Positions 1 through 7,453 of a stretch of DNA of 15,450 nucleotides are shown in pieces (the first letter of the stretch is position 1; each line of letters starts with the position of its first letter). A program made the translations under genes and the position numbers. Source of the DNA: CAXSEF01 sp964236535. Lineage in GTDB: Bacteria > Pseudomonadota > Alphaproteobacteria > Acetobacterales > Acetobacteraceae. The stretch lies in the NCBI GenBank assembly GCA_964236535.1, contig CAXSEF010000080.1, positions 1 to 15,450 on the forward strand, given 5' to 3'. The notes beneath the pieces are model-generated. The model was given only the letters and a program-made list of their open reading frames with translations. It had not been told where the DNA came from and did not search any database.

Positions 1-746
1 ATGCCCGCCGAAATCACCACCATGTCGCAATCCAGCGTCTCGCCGTCCCTGAACGCGAGCCCGCTTATCAAACCGTCCCTCTCAAGGAGAGCCGTCGTCG
101 ATTTCTGGAGGTGGATGTGGACCCCCATCTGCTCCATCGTCTTGCGTAGGATCGCGCCACCCGTGACATCCAGCTGCGCGTCCATCAGGTGCTTGCCGAG
201 GTGGATGACGTGCACCTCGCAGCCGTGGTTCATCAGGCCGCGTGCCGCCTCCAGTCCGAGCAGCCCGCCGCCAATCACCGCCGCCTTCTTGCTGCGCTTG
301 GCGGTCTCCATGATCCCGTTGCAGTCGTCGATGCTGCGGAAACCGAATACGCCCGGGCGCAGCTGCTTGTCTTCGCCCAGTGCGCCCTTCATTGGCGGGA
401 TGAACGCCCGGCTGCCCGTCGCGATCAACAGCTTGTCGTAGTGCGCCTTGGTCCCGTCCGCCGCCAGCACCATGCGCGAGGCCCGGTCGATCTCCACCAC
501 CCGTGAACCCGCGTGCAGGGTAACATCATTCGCGTCGTACCAGGCCAGCGGATTGATGAAGATTTCACTCGCGTCCTGGATGCCGCTGAGGATGTTGGAC
601 AGCAAGATGCGGTTGTAGTTCCCGTACGGCTCGTCGCCGAACATGGTGATCTCGAACTGCTTGGCCCCGCCTAGCGCCAGCACCTCCTCGACCGCGCGGG
701 CGCCCGCCATCCCATTGCCCACAACCACCAGCTTCTGCTTCGACAT
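1..746 (-). CDS. nirB: Nitrite reductase [NAD(P)H] large subunit, N-terminal part (3' end beyond the window)
   Basis: This is the first 248 residues of a pyridine-nucleotide disulfide-reductase-type flavoprotein. The start is ATG at 746, preceded by a clear GGAGGA ribosome binding site. An FAD-binding GNGMAG lies at residues 10-15, LLIATGS at 106-112 and a second dinucleotide-binding GGGLLG at 159-164. The segments YNRILLSNIL (45-53 region) and GKHLMDAQLD (184-193) resemble NirB more than other members of the fold. In the family this part passes electrons from NAD(P)H through FAD to a C-terminal [4Fe-4S]/siroheme domain that reduces nitrite to ammonia in the cytoplasm. Those cofactor domains would lie beyond the left edge, so a stand-alone FAD oxidoreductase of the same family is not excluded. 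The gene follows a 116-aa gene by 17 bases and is probably co-transcribed with it. The family is recognised by eye, not by search. Confidence 0.8.
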   Translation of the reverse strand, partial: MSKQKLVVVGNGMAGARAVEEVLALGGAKQFEITMFGDEPYGNYNRILLSNILSGIQDASEIFINPLAWYDANDVTLHAGSRVVEIDRASRMVLAADGTKAHYDKLLIATGSRAFIPPMKGALGEDKQLRPGVFGFRSIDDCNGIMETAKRSKKAAVIGGGLLGLEAARGLMNHGCEVHVIHLGKHLMDAQLDVTGGAILRKTMEQMGVHIHLQKSTTALLERDGLISGLAFRDGETLDCDMVVISAG

Positions 747-763
747 CGGGAAGTCCTCCGCTC

Positions 764-1114
764 TCAGATTTCTATGATGCCGAGATCGAGCACGATCGTC
801 CCGCTGACTCCCGCCGGAGCGGCGAAGAACACCTCGACTCGCGTATCCGGCTGCAGGTCCTCGACCACTGCCAGCGGAACATGCACAGCATCCTTCGCCC
901 CAATCGGGAAAATTCGCGCCGTCTTGCCGTCCTGCATTAGCGTCACGTAGGCGAGCTCGGCACTGGAATTGCCGGCTCGGAGATAGATCAGCTGCGCCCG
1001 CTTGTCCGCCGCGACAACGTACACAAGCGACCGATCAAGCGCCGCCGGCTTGTCGTAGCCTGTTCCAATGAAGGGATAGGCGCCGTTCAGGAAACGCGGC
1101 GTTGAGTCGATCAT
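764..1114 (-). CDS. Conserved-looking 116-aa protein of unknown function, upstream of nirB
   Basis: A 116-residue protein that I do not recognise. It starts at ATG 1114 behind GATGAGG and ends 17 bases before the nirB-like ATG, so the two probably form one transcript. It has no signal peptide and no membrane helix. Alternating hydrophobic and polar residues, for example AELAYVTLM, ARIFPIG and the C-terminal GTIVLDLGIIEI, suggest a compact beta-rich fold. There are no cysteines and no obvious catalytic motif. The codon pattern (G or C in third position) matches the surrounding genes, which supports real coding. Its position suggests a role alongside nitrite/nitrate assimilation, but that is inferred from neighbourhood only. 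Confidence 0.7.
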   Translation of the reverse strand: MIDSTPRFLNGAYPFIGTGYDKPAALDRSLVYVVAADKRAQLIYLRAGNSSAELAYVTLMQDGKTARIFPIGAKDAVHVPLAVVEDLQPDTRVEVFFAAPAGVSGTIVLDLGIIEI

Positions 1115-1479
1115 GGAACCTCATCTCGTTTGAAGATGACGAAGGGACGGGACCAAGGGCCGCGACCTGCGACGCGATAACCGCACCGGGACAGACACGG
1201 ACGCCCAAGTCTTGGGCACAAGCCTTCATCGAGAGCAAACTTATGCTCGCGATCAAAGCTGTTCCTTTGAACATGCCTTGAAATCGAGCTACCCTCAGCT
1301 TTGCCGCAGCACCTTTGGGAGCGCAAGCCCCTTCGGCCAACCGCTAGAAGGGTCAGCGGCGTGCCTAGCAACCCCGCCGGCGCGAGCTCATCACAGGGTT
1401 CTGTTTTTGGCCTAACCACTGAGGTGGTCGCAGGCGCAGACCCTCGTCGAGGGCATACGGTGCGCGAAGGCGGTCTTTG
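1115..1479. other. Non-coding gap between the glucan synthase gene and the nirB operon
   Basis: I find no convincing gene here. The short frames lack the codon bias of the flanking genes. The stretch around 1210-1290 is richer in A and T than its surroundings and is the likeliest place for the promoter of the downstream minus-strand operon (116-aa gene, nirB), but no clear -10/-35 pair or sigma-54 site could be assigned. It contains two perfect palindromes with a single central base: GCCCAAG-T-CTTGGGC (1203-1217) and CCCTCG-T-CGAGGG (1441-1453). A weaker ACCAC/GTGGT hairpin lies near 1416-1430. Confidence 0.6.
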
Positions 1480-2769
1480 TCAGTTTTGCTGCGCACCGTG
1501 CGCGTCTAGCACGGTGCGGTATAGGGCTACCGTGCTACGAGCGACTCCGGCCCAGCTGAATCGCTCCAGGACTCGCCGCCGGCCCGCCTCGCCGAACCTG
1601 CGACGCAGCGCCGGGTCGCGCGCCAGCCGGTTGATGGCCTTGGCTAGGCTGGCGCTGAACGCCTCCGGGTCCTCCGGCTCGAACGTCCCGGGCACCAGCC
1701 GCGGATCGACCAGCAGCCCGGTCTCTTCCGGGACCACCACCTCCGGGATGCCGCCTACCGCGGAAGCCACCACCGCGGTCTCGCACGCCATCGCCTCCAG
1801 GTTGATGATCCCGAATGGCTCGTAGACCGACGGGCAGCAGAACACCGCCGCATGGCTGTAAAGCTCGATGGCGTCGGCGCGCGACACCATCTCGCGCACC
1901 CACACCACGCCGGAACGCGCAGCAGCAGCAGCGGCCACCCCGGCCGCCATCTCGCGTCCGATCTCCGGCGTGTCGGGCGCTCCCGCGCAGAGCACAACCT
2001 GAAAGTCCGCGTCGATCTGAGTGATTGCCCGCACCAGGTGGATAATTCCTTTCTGCCGCGTGATCCGCCCGACAAACAGCAAGTAGGGCCGCTCCGGATC
2101 GATGCCGTACCGCAACAGCGCCGCCCGCGACGCAACCGGCCGATACTCCTCGGGGTCAATGCCGTTATGGATCACGTGCACGCACGCTGGATCAACGCGG
2201 AACAGCCGCAGCACGTCTGCGCGGGTCTCGCGCGACACCGCGACGATAGCGTCGGCCTGCTCGATCGCGGTCCGCTCCATCCACGCGCTGAGATGGTACG
2301 CGCGTCCAAGTTGCTCCGCCTTCCACGGACGCAGCGGCTCCAGCGAATGGATCGTTAGAACGTACGGTACACCCCAGAGCTTCGAGGCAATCACGCCACC
2401 GATGTCCGTATACCAAGTGTGACAGTGCACCACTTGGGCGTCGATCGTGTCCTTGGCCATCGCCAGAGAGCGCGCGAAGGCATCAAGCGCGCCGACGAAG
2501 CGCGGATCCGTTCCCTCGCCTGCCTCCACCCAGGCCGGATAGCCGTGCACTCGCAGCGCCCCTTCGTGCAATTCCTGATCCCCGAACGAGCGCACCTCGA
2601 CCTCGATCAGCGCCGCTACCGCCCGGCTGAGATACTCCACATGTACGCCCGCCCCGCCATAAACCTTGGGCGGATACTCCTTGCTGAACATCACCACCTT
2701 GCGCAGCACCTCGGCCCGAGGGTCCGCCGCGCCGCTTCCGGCTTCGACATCCGGCCCCGCCCCGCTCAC
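1480..2769 (-). CDS. glgA: GT4-type (Corynebacterium-family) glycogen synthase / maltose-1-phosphate synthase
   Basis: A retaining GT-B glycosyltransferase of family GT4 that uses ADP-glucose made by the adjacent GlgC. The N-terminal acceptor domain starts with FSKEYPPKVYGGAG (residues 28-41), the signature of the actinobacterial-type enzyme rather than the KxGGL of the usual GT5 GlgA. HCHTWYTDIGG (115-125), HNGIDPEEY (201-209), GRITRQKG (234-241) and the EPFGIINLE E-x7-E motif (317-325) follow in order. The product is 429 aa if translation begins at the GTG that overlaps the glgC stop (GTGA, 2766-2769). A later GTG at 2709 aligns better with family N-termini and would give 409 aa, so the start is uncertain. 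In mycobacteria the homologue (GlgM) joins ADP-glucose and glucose-1-phosphate into maltose-1-phosphate, so classical glucan elongation should not be assumed. A strong hairpin lies at the 3' end. Confidence 0.88.
   Translation of the reverse strand: MSGAGPDVEAGSGAADPRAEVLRKVVMFSKEYPPKVYGGAGVHVEYLSRAVAALIEVEVRSFGDQELHEGALRVHGYPAWVEAGEGTDPRFVGALDAFARSLAMAKDTIDAQVVHCHTWYTDIGGVIASKLWGVPYVLTIHSLEPLRPWKAEQLGRAYHLSAWMERTAIEQADAIVAVSRETRADVLRLFRVDPACVHVIHNGIDPEEYRPVASRAALLRYGIDPERPYLLFVGRITRQKGIIHLVRAITQIDADFQVVLCAGAPDTPEIGREMAAGVAAAAAARSGVVWVREMVSRADAIELYSHAAVFCCPSVYEPFGIINLEAMACETAVVASAVGGIPEVVVPEETGLLVDPRLVPGTFEPEDPEAFSASLAKAINRLARDPALRRRFGEAGRRRVLERFSWAGVARSTVALYRTVLDAHGAQQN
1493..1517 (-). terminator. 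Strong hairpin at the 3' end of the glycogen synthase gene
   Basis: GCACCGTGC (1493-1501) and GCACGGTGC (1509-1517) form a perfect 9-bp stem with a 7-base loop. It lies inside the last dozen codons of the minus-strand glycogen synthase gene. No run of T follows on the transcript (the next bases read GCAGCAAAACTGAC), so it is not a textbook intrinsic terminator. It could protect or attenuate the 3' end of the mRNA, or simply reflect codon choice. Confidence 0.3.
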
Positions 2770-4034
2770 GACGCCAGCCGATCGATCATCGGCCTGGTGA
2801 TCAGGCACACCCCCGAAACCGTGCGCCGGAAACGCCGCGCGTCCAGATCCGGGTCCTCGCCCACCACCAGTCCTTCGGGGATGCTCACGCCTCGGTCCAC
2901 CACCACGTTGCGCAACCGCGCGTGCCGCCCGATCTCCACGTAGGGTAGGATAACTCCCCCCTCCACCTCGGCGTACGAGTGCGCGTGCACTCCGGTGAAC
3001 AGCAGTGATCGCCGCACCGAAGCCCCGGACACCACGCACGCGCCGGACACCATCGAGCTGACCGCTTGGCCGCGCCGGCCGTCCTCGTCATGCACAAACT
3101 TCGCAGGCGGCACGATCTCGCCGTATGTCCAGATCGGCCAGTCCCTGTCGTACAGGTCGAGACCTGGCACGAAATCCGTCAGGTCTATATTGCTCGCCCA
3201 GTACGCGTCGACGGTCCCCACGTCGCGCCAGTACGACCCACTTTCCTGCGACGAGCGGACGCAGGAAGCAGCGAAGCGGTGTGCCACTGCCTTTCCGTTG
3301 GCCACGATATGCGGGATAATGTCGTGCCCGAAATCGTGTCTAGACTCGGGCGTCTGCGCGTCGCGCCGGAGCTGGTCGATCAGGAAACGGGTGTCGAACA
3401 CATAGATGCCCATGCTAGCAAGCGCGCGGCCCGGGTTGGCCGGAAGCCCCGGCGGATCCGCCGGCTTCTCCAGAAACGAGACGATGCGGTCGTCCTCGTC
3501 TACTCCCATGACCCCGAAGGCCACGGCCTCCAAGCGCTCAACCTCGATGCAGCCCACAGTGACATCCGCGTCCTGCTCGACGTGCTGACGCAGCATCAGC
3601 TCGTAATCCATCTTGTATACGTGGTCGCCGGCCAGCAAGATAATGAACTGTGGCTCGTAGCTCTCGATAATATCGATGTTCTGGAACACCGCGTCCGCTG
3701 TCCCGGAGTACCACCCGGTCTCGGTGACACGCTGGCTCGCAGGCAGGATGTCGAAACTCTCGTTGCGCTCGGGCCGGAAGAAGTTCCAGCCCCGCTGCAT
3801 ATGCCGAATCAGGCTGTGCGCCTTGTACTGTGTCGCCACCCCGATGCGCCGGATTCCCGAATTCAGCGCGTTGGACAGCGCGAAGTCGATGATCCGAGAC
3901 TTCCCGCCGAAATATACTGCGGGTTTGGCCCGCGAGTCGGTCAGCTCCATCAGCCGGCTACCCCGGCCGCCAGCCAACACATAAGCCATGGTCTGGCGCG
4001 CGAGTGGAGCTCCGCCCCTTGACGGCTGAGCCAT
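2766..4034 (-). CDS. glgC: Glucose-1-phosphate adenylyltransferase (ADP-glucose pyrophosphorylase)
   Basis: A 422-aa cytoplasmic enzyme that makes ADP-glucose and pyrophosphate from ATP and glucose-1-phosphate, the committed step of bacterial alpha-glucan storage. The nucleotidyltransferase signature AGGRGSRL is at residues 21-28, RAKPAVYFGGKSRIIDF at 35-51, WYSGTADAVFQN at 108-119, AGDHVYKMDY at 135-144, FLEKP at 187-191 and ASMGIYVF at 206-213. A left-handed beta-helix domain ends the protein with RRFRRTVSG, close to alphaproteobacterial GlgC. The start is ATG 4034 with GGGGAG eight bases upstream. An in-frame ATG at 4097 is rejected because the extra 21 residues do not match the family. 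The stop overlaps the next gene's GTG (GTGA), indicating coupling. The family is normally allosteric (fructose-6-phosphate or pyruvate activation, AMP inhibition in related bacteria). Confidence 0.96.
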   Translation of the reverse strand: MAQPSRGGAPLARQTMAYVLAGGRGSRLMELTDSRAKPAVYFGGKSRIIDFALSNALNSGIRRIGVATQYKAHSLIRHMQRGWNFFRPERNESFDILPASQRVTETGWYSGTADAVFQNIDIIESYEPQFIILLAGDHVYKMDYELMLRQHVEQDADVTVGCIEVERLEAVAFGVMGVDEDDRIVSFLEKPADPPGLPANPGRALASMGIYVFDTRFLIDQLRRDAQTPESRHDFGHDIIPHIVANGKAVAHRFAASCVRSSQESGSYWRDVGTVDAYWASNIDLTDFVPGLDLYDRDWPIWTYGEIVPPAKFVHDEDGRRGQAVSSMVSGACVVSGASVRRSLLFTGVHAHSYAEVEGGVILPYVEIGRHARLRNVVVDRGVSIPEGLVVGEDPDLDARRFRRTVSGVCLITRPMIDRLAS

Positions 4035-4445
4035 CGGATGTTCTCCCCTCGCCGAACTCGGCCAGTTGATTACCGCGCAAACCGGCCTCTCGCACAAGTC
4101 GGAACGACGGAAACCTGGAGGAAGCCAGGACTCCGAGTCTTCGAACCTTTACTGTTAGAAGGTAAGATCAGGGTTCCGCCCTGGAGCCACTGCGGCCGAG
4201 ACCACCGACCGTCTGCAAGAGACGAACGGCTCTGGTGGGGCTTGGGCAGAGTCTAATTCTCCTTGTCTTCGAACTGAGGCGCGACAGCTTTTGACCCGAT
4301 CCCGCCAAGGCGTCAGACCCTCTGCAACCTTTGGGATGGTCCGATCGGGCATCCGTCATCGTCAGTCAGCCTTGCCGGGGACCAACATCAAGGAGCCTTC
4401 GTGTACGGGTTTGGCGGTTCACCCCATCACGTCCCTGGAGACCTG
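4035..4445. other. Non-coding gap between asnB and glgC
   Basis: No credible gene: the short minus-strand frames here have arginine/serine-rich compositions typical of chance frames in GC-rich DNA. The region should hold the glgC promoter (minus strand) and any asnB terminator, but I could assign neither. It contains a GACTC-C-GAGTC palindrome (4129-4139) beside CCTGG/CCAGG (4114-4129), and a CGTCT/AGACG pair near 4210-4224. The segment around 4120-4135 resembles the flanks of the palindrome at 14541-14557. Confidence 0.55.
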
Positions 4446-6233
4446 CTATCCTCCCAGCGCATCAAACACGTCTTCTGCCGGCGCGATCCCCAGCACGTGC
4501 GCGCGGTGCCAGAGTGCGTAAAATAGCAGCGTCCAAGCCGCGAAGCCTCGCCCTCGCTCGTCGGCGTGACGGAAAAGCGTGCGCACCCGGGACGGCTCGG
4601 CGATCTCGGCGACGCCCTCCTGTGCGGCTACCAGTGGTCCGAGCCGCTCGCCCTGACGCGCGATCCATGCTCCCACCGGCACGGTAAATCCCTGCTTCGG
4701 GGCGAATGGCCGCGCTTCCGGCAACGCGTGCTCTAGCCAGCGGCGCAGCAGGTATTTGCCCTGACCACCGTGCAACTTCAGTCGGTCTGGCAGCCGGAAC
4801 CCTACAGCAGCGACGTCCTGGTCGAGGAACGGCGTGCGCCCCTCCACGCCGTGGGCCATCAGGCATCGGTCCAGCTTAAGCAGGAGGTCGTGCGGCAGCC
4901 AGTCCGCTACGTCGACCGCCTGGGCCGCAGCGAGGCGGGTGCGCGCCTCTGAATTGCCCACGCCGGCTAAGCCCTCCGCCACCACCCGCGCTTCCGCCGC
5001 CGCCATGCCGTCACGCCATCCCGCCGGCCAGGCGCGTAAGACGTCGATGCGGTCGAAGGTGCCACGCCCACGCATGACCCGCCCACCCCGCCACCATGGC
5101 CGCATCGCCTTCCGGTAGCGCCCGTAGCCAGCAAAAATCTCGTCGCCGCCCTCTCCGCACAGTACGACCTTGACCTCTTCGCGCGCGCGCCGGGCCAGAA
5201 ACCATGTGGGGATGATCGCGTAATCCGCCGCCGGATCGTCCATGCAGGCCACAATTTCTGGCAGATGCCGCCAGAGCATCGCCTCGGTGACCAGAAGCGT
5301 CTCGTGCCGTGCCCCTGCGGCGCGTGCGACAGCGCTAGCCCGTTCACGCTCGTCGGCGACGCCGGGCGCATCGAACCCTGCGGTGTAGGCACGCACCGGA
5401 GACGCGTTCAGCCGCGCCATGCAGGCCAGCACCGCGGCGCTGTCGACGCCGCTGGACAGGAACAGCCCATACGGCACGTCGGCACGCTGGTGCAGGTCGA
5501 CACTCTGCATCAGGGCTGCGTCCAGCCGGACCAGCGCCTCTGCCTCGCCGATCTCCTCCGGGCCACCCGGCGGCAGCGCTGAGCGCCGGTTACGCTCGAT
5601 TACGTGCCCGTCGGAAACGCGCAGCGTCTCGCCAGGCCGCACTCGCAGGATCCCGGGAAAGATCGTCTCTTCGCCGGTGGTGAACTGCATCTGCAGTAGC
5701 TCGTCGCAAGCCGCCGGCCTCACCGCCCGCCGCACCAGCCCCGCCGCCAACAGCGCCTGCGGCTCAGAGGCAAACGCCAGCCCGCCTTTGATAGCGGCGA
5801 TATACAGCGGCTTAATCCCGAACGGATCGCGCGACAGAGTCAGGCTGCGCGTGGCGCGCTCGTGGATCGCGATCGCGTACATCCCGCGCAGTCCGTCCGC
5901 ATAGGACTTCTCGTCGCGCAACCAGAGGTGCAGCGGCGGCTCGCAGTCGCTGCCGGTCGCGAACGCGACGCCTGGCATCTGCGCCCGCAGCTCTCGGTCA
6001 TTGTAGATTTCTCCGTTGGCCACCAACGAAGCGGGGCCGGCGAAGATCGGTTGGTCGCCACCCTCGAGATCGACGATTGCCAGCCGCGTGTGCACCAGGG
6101 CGATACGTCCGACCACGCTGTGCCCAGCTCCGTCCGGCCCGCGATGCGCAAGCGCGTTCGCCAGTGCCGCTACCGTCGATGGATCGGGAGGCCGGGCTCC
6201 ACTGGCAAGCGCGAGACCTGCGATGCCGCACAT
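4446..6233 (-). CDS. asnB: Glutamine-hydrolysing asparagine synthase / amidotransferase
   Basis: A 595-aa protein with the two AsnB domains. The N-terminal class II glutamine amidotransferase has the catalytic Cys2 (MCGIAG), HRGPDG at 30-35 and ANGEIYN at 72-78. The C-terminal ATP-pyrophosphatase synthase domain has the PP-loop SSGVDS (260-265) and CGEGGDEIFAGYGRYR (359-374). Glutaminase and synthase residues are all present, so it should move ammonia from glutamine to an adenylylated carboxylate. Its ATG shares one base with the stop of the preceding glycosyltransferase (TGATG). Because it is coupled to two sugar transferases, the acceptor may be a sugar acid or aglycone in a surface polysaccharide instead of free aspartate. 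That is inference, as paralogues of this type are common in polysaccharide loci. The length is normal for the family. Confidence 0.93.
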   Translation of the reverse strand: MCGIAGLALASGARPPDPSTVAALANALAHRGPDGAGHSVVGRIALVHTRLAIVDLEGGDQPIFAGPASLVANGEIYNDRELRAQMPGVAFATGSDCEPPLHLWLRDEKSYADGLRGMYAIAIHERATRSLTLSRDPFGIKPLYIAAIKGGLAFASEPQALLAAGLVRRAVRPAACDELLQMQFTTGEETIFPGILRVRPGETLRVSDGHVIERNRRSALPPGGPEEIGEAEALVRLDAALMQSVDLHQRADVPYGLFLSSGVDSAAVLACMARLNASPVRAYTAGFDAPGVADERERASAVARAAGARHETLLVTEAMLWRHLPEIVACMDDPAADYAIIPTWFLARRAREEVKVVLCGEGGDEIFAGYGRYRKAMRPWWRGGRVMRGRGTFDRIDVLRAWPAGWRDGMAAAEARVVAEGLAGVGNSEARTRLAAAQAVDVADWLPHDLLLKLDRCLMAHGVEGRTPFLDQDVAAVGFRLPDRLKLHGGQGKYLLRRWLEHALPEARPFAPKQGFTVPVGAWIARQGERLGPLVAAQEGVAEIAEPSRVRTLFRHADERGRGFAAWTLLFYALWHRAHVLGIAPAEDVFDALGG

Positions 6234-7453
6234 CAGGTCGGCTCCACGCTCGCCAAAAATGTCCGCCAGCGCACCAGCACCGGAGCCTCGGCATGGACTC
6301 GCTCGAACTCGGCCCGCCCAGCGGCGGCCAGCACGCTAGCCAGCGCCGCATCGCCTAGTACCGCACCTATTGCTACGGCCAGCGCCTGCGCGTCTTCGAC
6401 TGGCACCAGCAGCCCAGGCTGCACCGGGGCGCCGTCTTTGTGCGAACCCACGTCTACAGCTAGGCGGCCCATCGACTGCGCCGCGGCTGATTCCGGGCCG
6501 GTCTCCGCGCGGGAGCCGATTGGTTCTGCATCCCAGACCGACATGGAAAATTGCGGCGTCGCGCCGTGCCTCGCCCACTGCTCAAAGCGAGCTCCGGACC
6601 CGTGTGCCGGAAACACCCGGGGCGTGCCGCTGATCAGCTCAACCGGTCCCGCCGCCGCCGCGGCGACCACGGGACAGCCGGCGGAGAACGCCTCCAGCAC
6701 CACGTTGCCCAGTGGCTCGTACCGCGAAGAACAGACCAGCAAGTCGCAGGCCGCGAGCAACCCCGCCGTGTTGCGCAGCCAGCCCGGCATGTGCAACCTG
6801 TCAGCTACCCCCTCGCCGCGCGCCAGCAGTTCCAGTGCCGCACGCTCCGGGCCTTCGCCGGCAATCACCAGATGCACGCCCGGCAACAGGCGAAGCGCCC
6901 GCACCAACACGTCGAACGCCTTGTTGCGATGGAGTCGGCCCAGCGCCAGGACCACCCGGGCGCCTCGCGGCACCGCCAGCCGCATCGGCGCCGCCCCCAA
7001 AAGGTCCGGCACGAAGTTCGGCAAGTGGTGCACACGACGTGCAGGGACGCCCTGCGCCACCATCCACTCTGCGATGCCTCGGGTGTTGCCGACCAGGTGG
7101 TCGCAGCGCCGGTAGTGCGACAGGTCGTAGTAGCCCCCGAGCCGGCCGGCCAGCACCCAGTCGCCGCGCGGCGTGAAGCGCGCCGCCCGGTTCATCCATG
7201 CAACCGCGACCCGTGGCCCGAACCGGCGCAGGGCGCCCTGCAGCCTCGGTCGGGTGAGAACGTCGAACGCGCCACCGAAGCCAAGCCCAACAGGCTGCAG
7301 CCCGTGCAGCCGCAGCCGCGCCATTCGAGCCGGCTCGCGCCGCACCACGGGCAGCACGCTGTCACCCGCCCGGTGCAGCGCCGCTGCGAGCCGCTCGAAG
7401 AACAGCTCTGCGCCGCCCTCGGGCGCGCCGGCCATGATCTGCGCCACCCTCAC
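6233..7453 (-). CDS. GT4 glycosyltransferase, lipopolysaccharide-type, with a C-domain insertion
   Basis: A 406-aa GT-B fold sugar transferase. The N-terminal domain begins MRVAQIMAGAPEGGAE, where glycine-rich GGAE marks the nucleotide-sugar cleft. The C-terminal domain has LGRLHRNKAFDVLVRAL (171-187), IAGEGPER (197-204) and the E-x7-E motif EPLGNVVLE (246-254). Translation starts at a GTG inside the GT9 stop (GTGA) and ends in the asnB start (TGATG), so the three are coupled. The likely job is adding a hexose or related sugar to the lipopolysaccharide core or another surface glycan on the cytoplasmic side of the inner membrane; donor and acceptor cannot be read from sequence. An oddity: between GPVELI (269-274) and GLLVPVED (347-354), which are nearly adjacent in ordinary GT4 enzymes, there are about 65 extra residues, listed separately. 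Confidence 0.9.
   Translation of the reverse strand: MRVAQIMAGAPEGGAELFFERLAAALHRAGDSVLPVVRREPARMARLRLHGLQPVGLGFGGAFDVLTRPRLQGALRRFGPRVAVAWMNRAARFTPRGDWVLAGRLGGYYDLSHYRRCDHLVGNTRGIAEWMVAQGVPARRVHHLPNFVPDLLGAAPMRLAVPRGARVVLALGRLHRNKAFDVLVRALRLLPGVHLVIAGEGPERAALELLARGEGVADRLHMPGWLRNTAGLLAACDLLVCSSRYEPLGNVVLEAFSAGCPVVAAAAAGPVELISGTPRVFPAHGSGARFEQWARHGATPQFSMSVWDAEPIGSRAETGPESAAAQSMGRLAVDVGSHKDGAPVQPGLLVPVEDAQALAVAIGAVLGDAALASVLAAAGRAEFERVHAEAPVLVRWRTFLASVEPT
6430..6628. repeat. In-frame insertion within the GT4 glycosyltransferase gene
   Basis: About 195 bp that keep the GT4 frame open but separate two motifs that normally adjoin. The encoded stretch (about residues 276-341) is rich in Gly, Ala, Ser, Arg and Glu and resembles no GT4 element I know. 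Its right boundary on the plus strand (6601-6628) reads CGTGTGCCG, 7 bases, CCGGGGCGTG, which recurs with the same spacing at 12206-12233 at the edge of another in-frame insertion. The boundaries are estimated from motif spacing, not from an alignment. Confidence 0.4.

Noticed and set aside
1201..1300. Sigma-54-type promoter (GAGCATAAGTTTGC) before the nirB operon
   Set aside because: The spacing between the -24 and -12 dinucleotides fits, but the -24 GG is GA and most flanking consensus bases are missing.
1212..1415. Plus-strand 67-codon frame in the gap before the nirB operon
   Set aside because: It has no ribosome binding site, no codon bias like the neighbours and no recognisable domain.
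2820..2836. 15/17 match of CGTGCGCCGGAAACGCC to the repeat-like segment at 6601
   Set aside because: The bases encode the conserved GlgC C-terminal RFRRTVSG region, so the match is explained by coding constraint and chance. It is kept as a caution for the repeat hypothesis.
4155..4359. Small minus-strand frames of 63-65 codons between asnB and glgC
   Set aside because: There is no ribosome binding site, no codon bias and no motif, and the two overlapping frames are equally likely by chance.
5862..7115. Plus-strand open frame (417 codons) opposite asnB and the GT4 gene
   Set aside because: It covers the antisense of conserved AsnB residues, and no motif or binding site supports translation.
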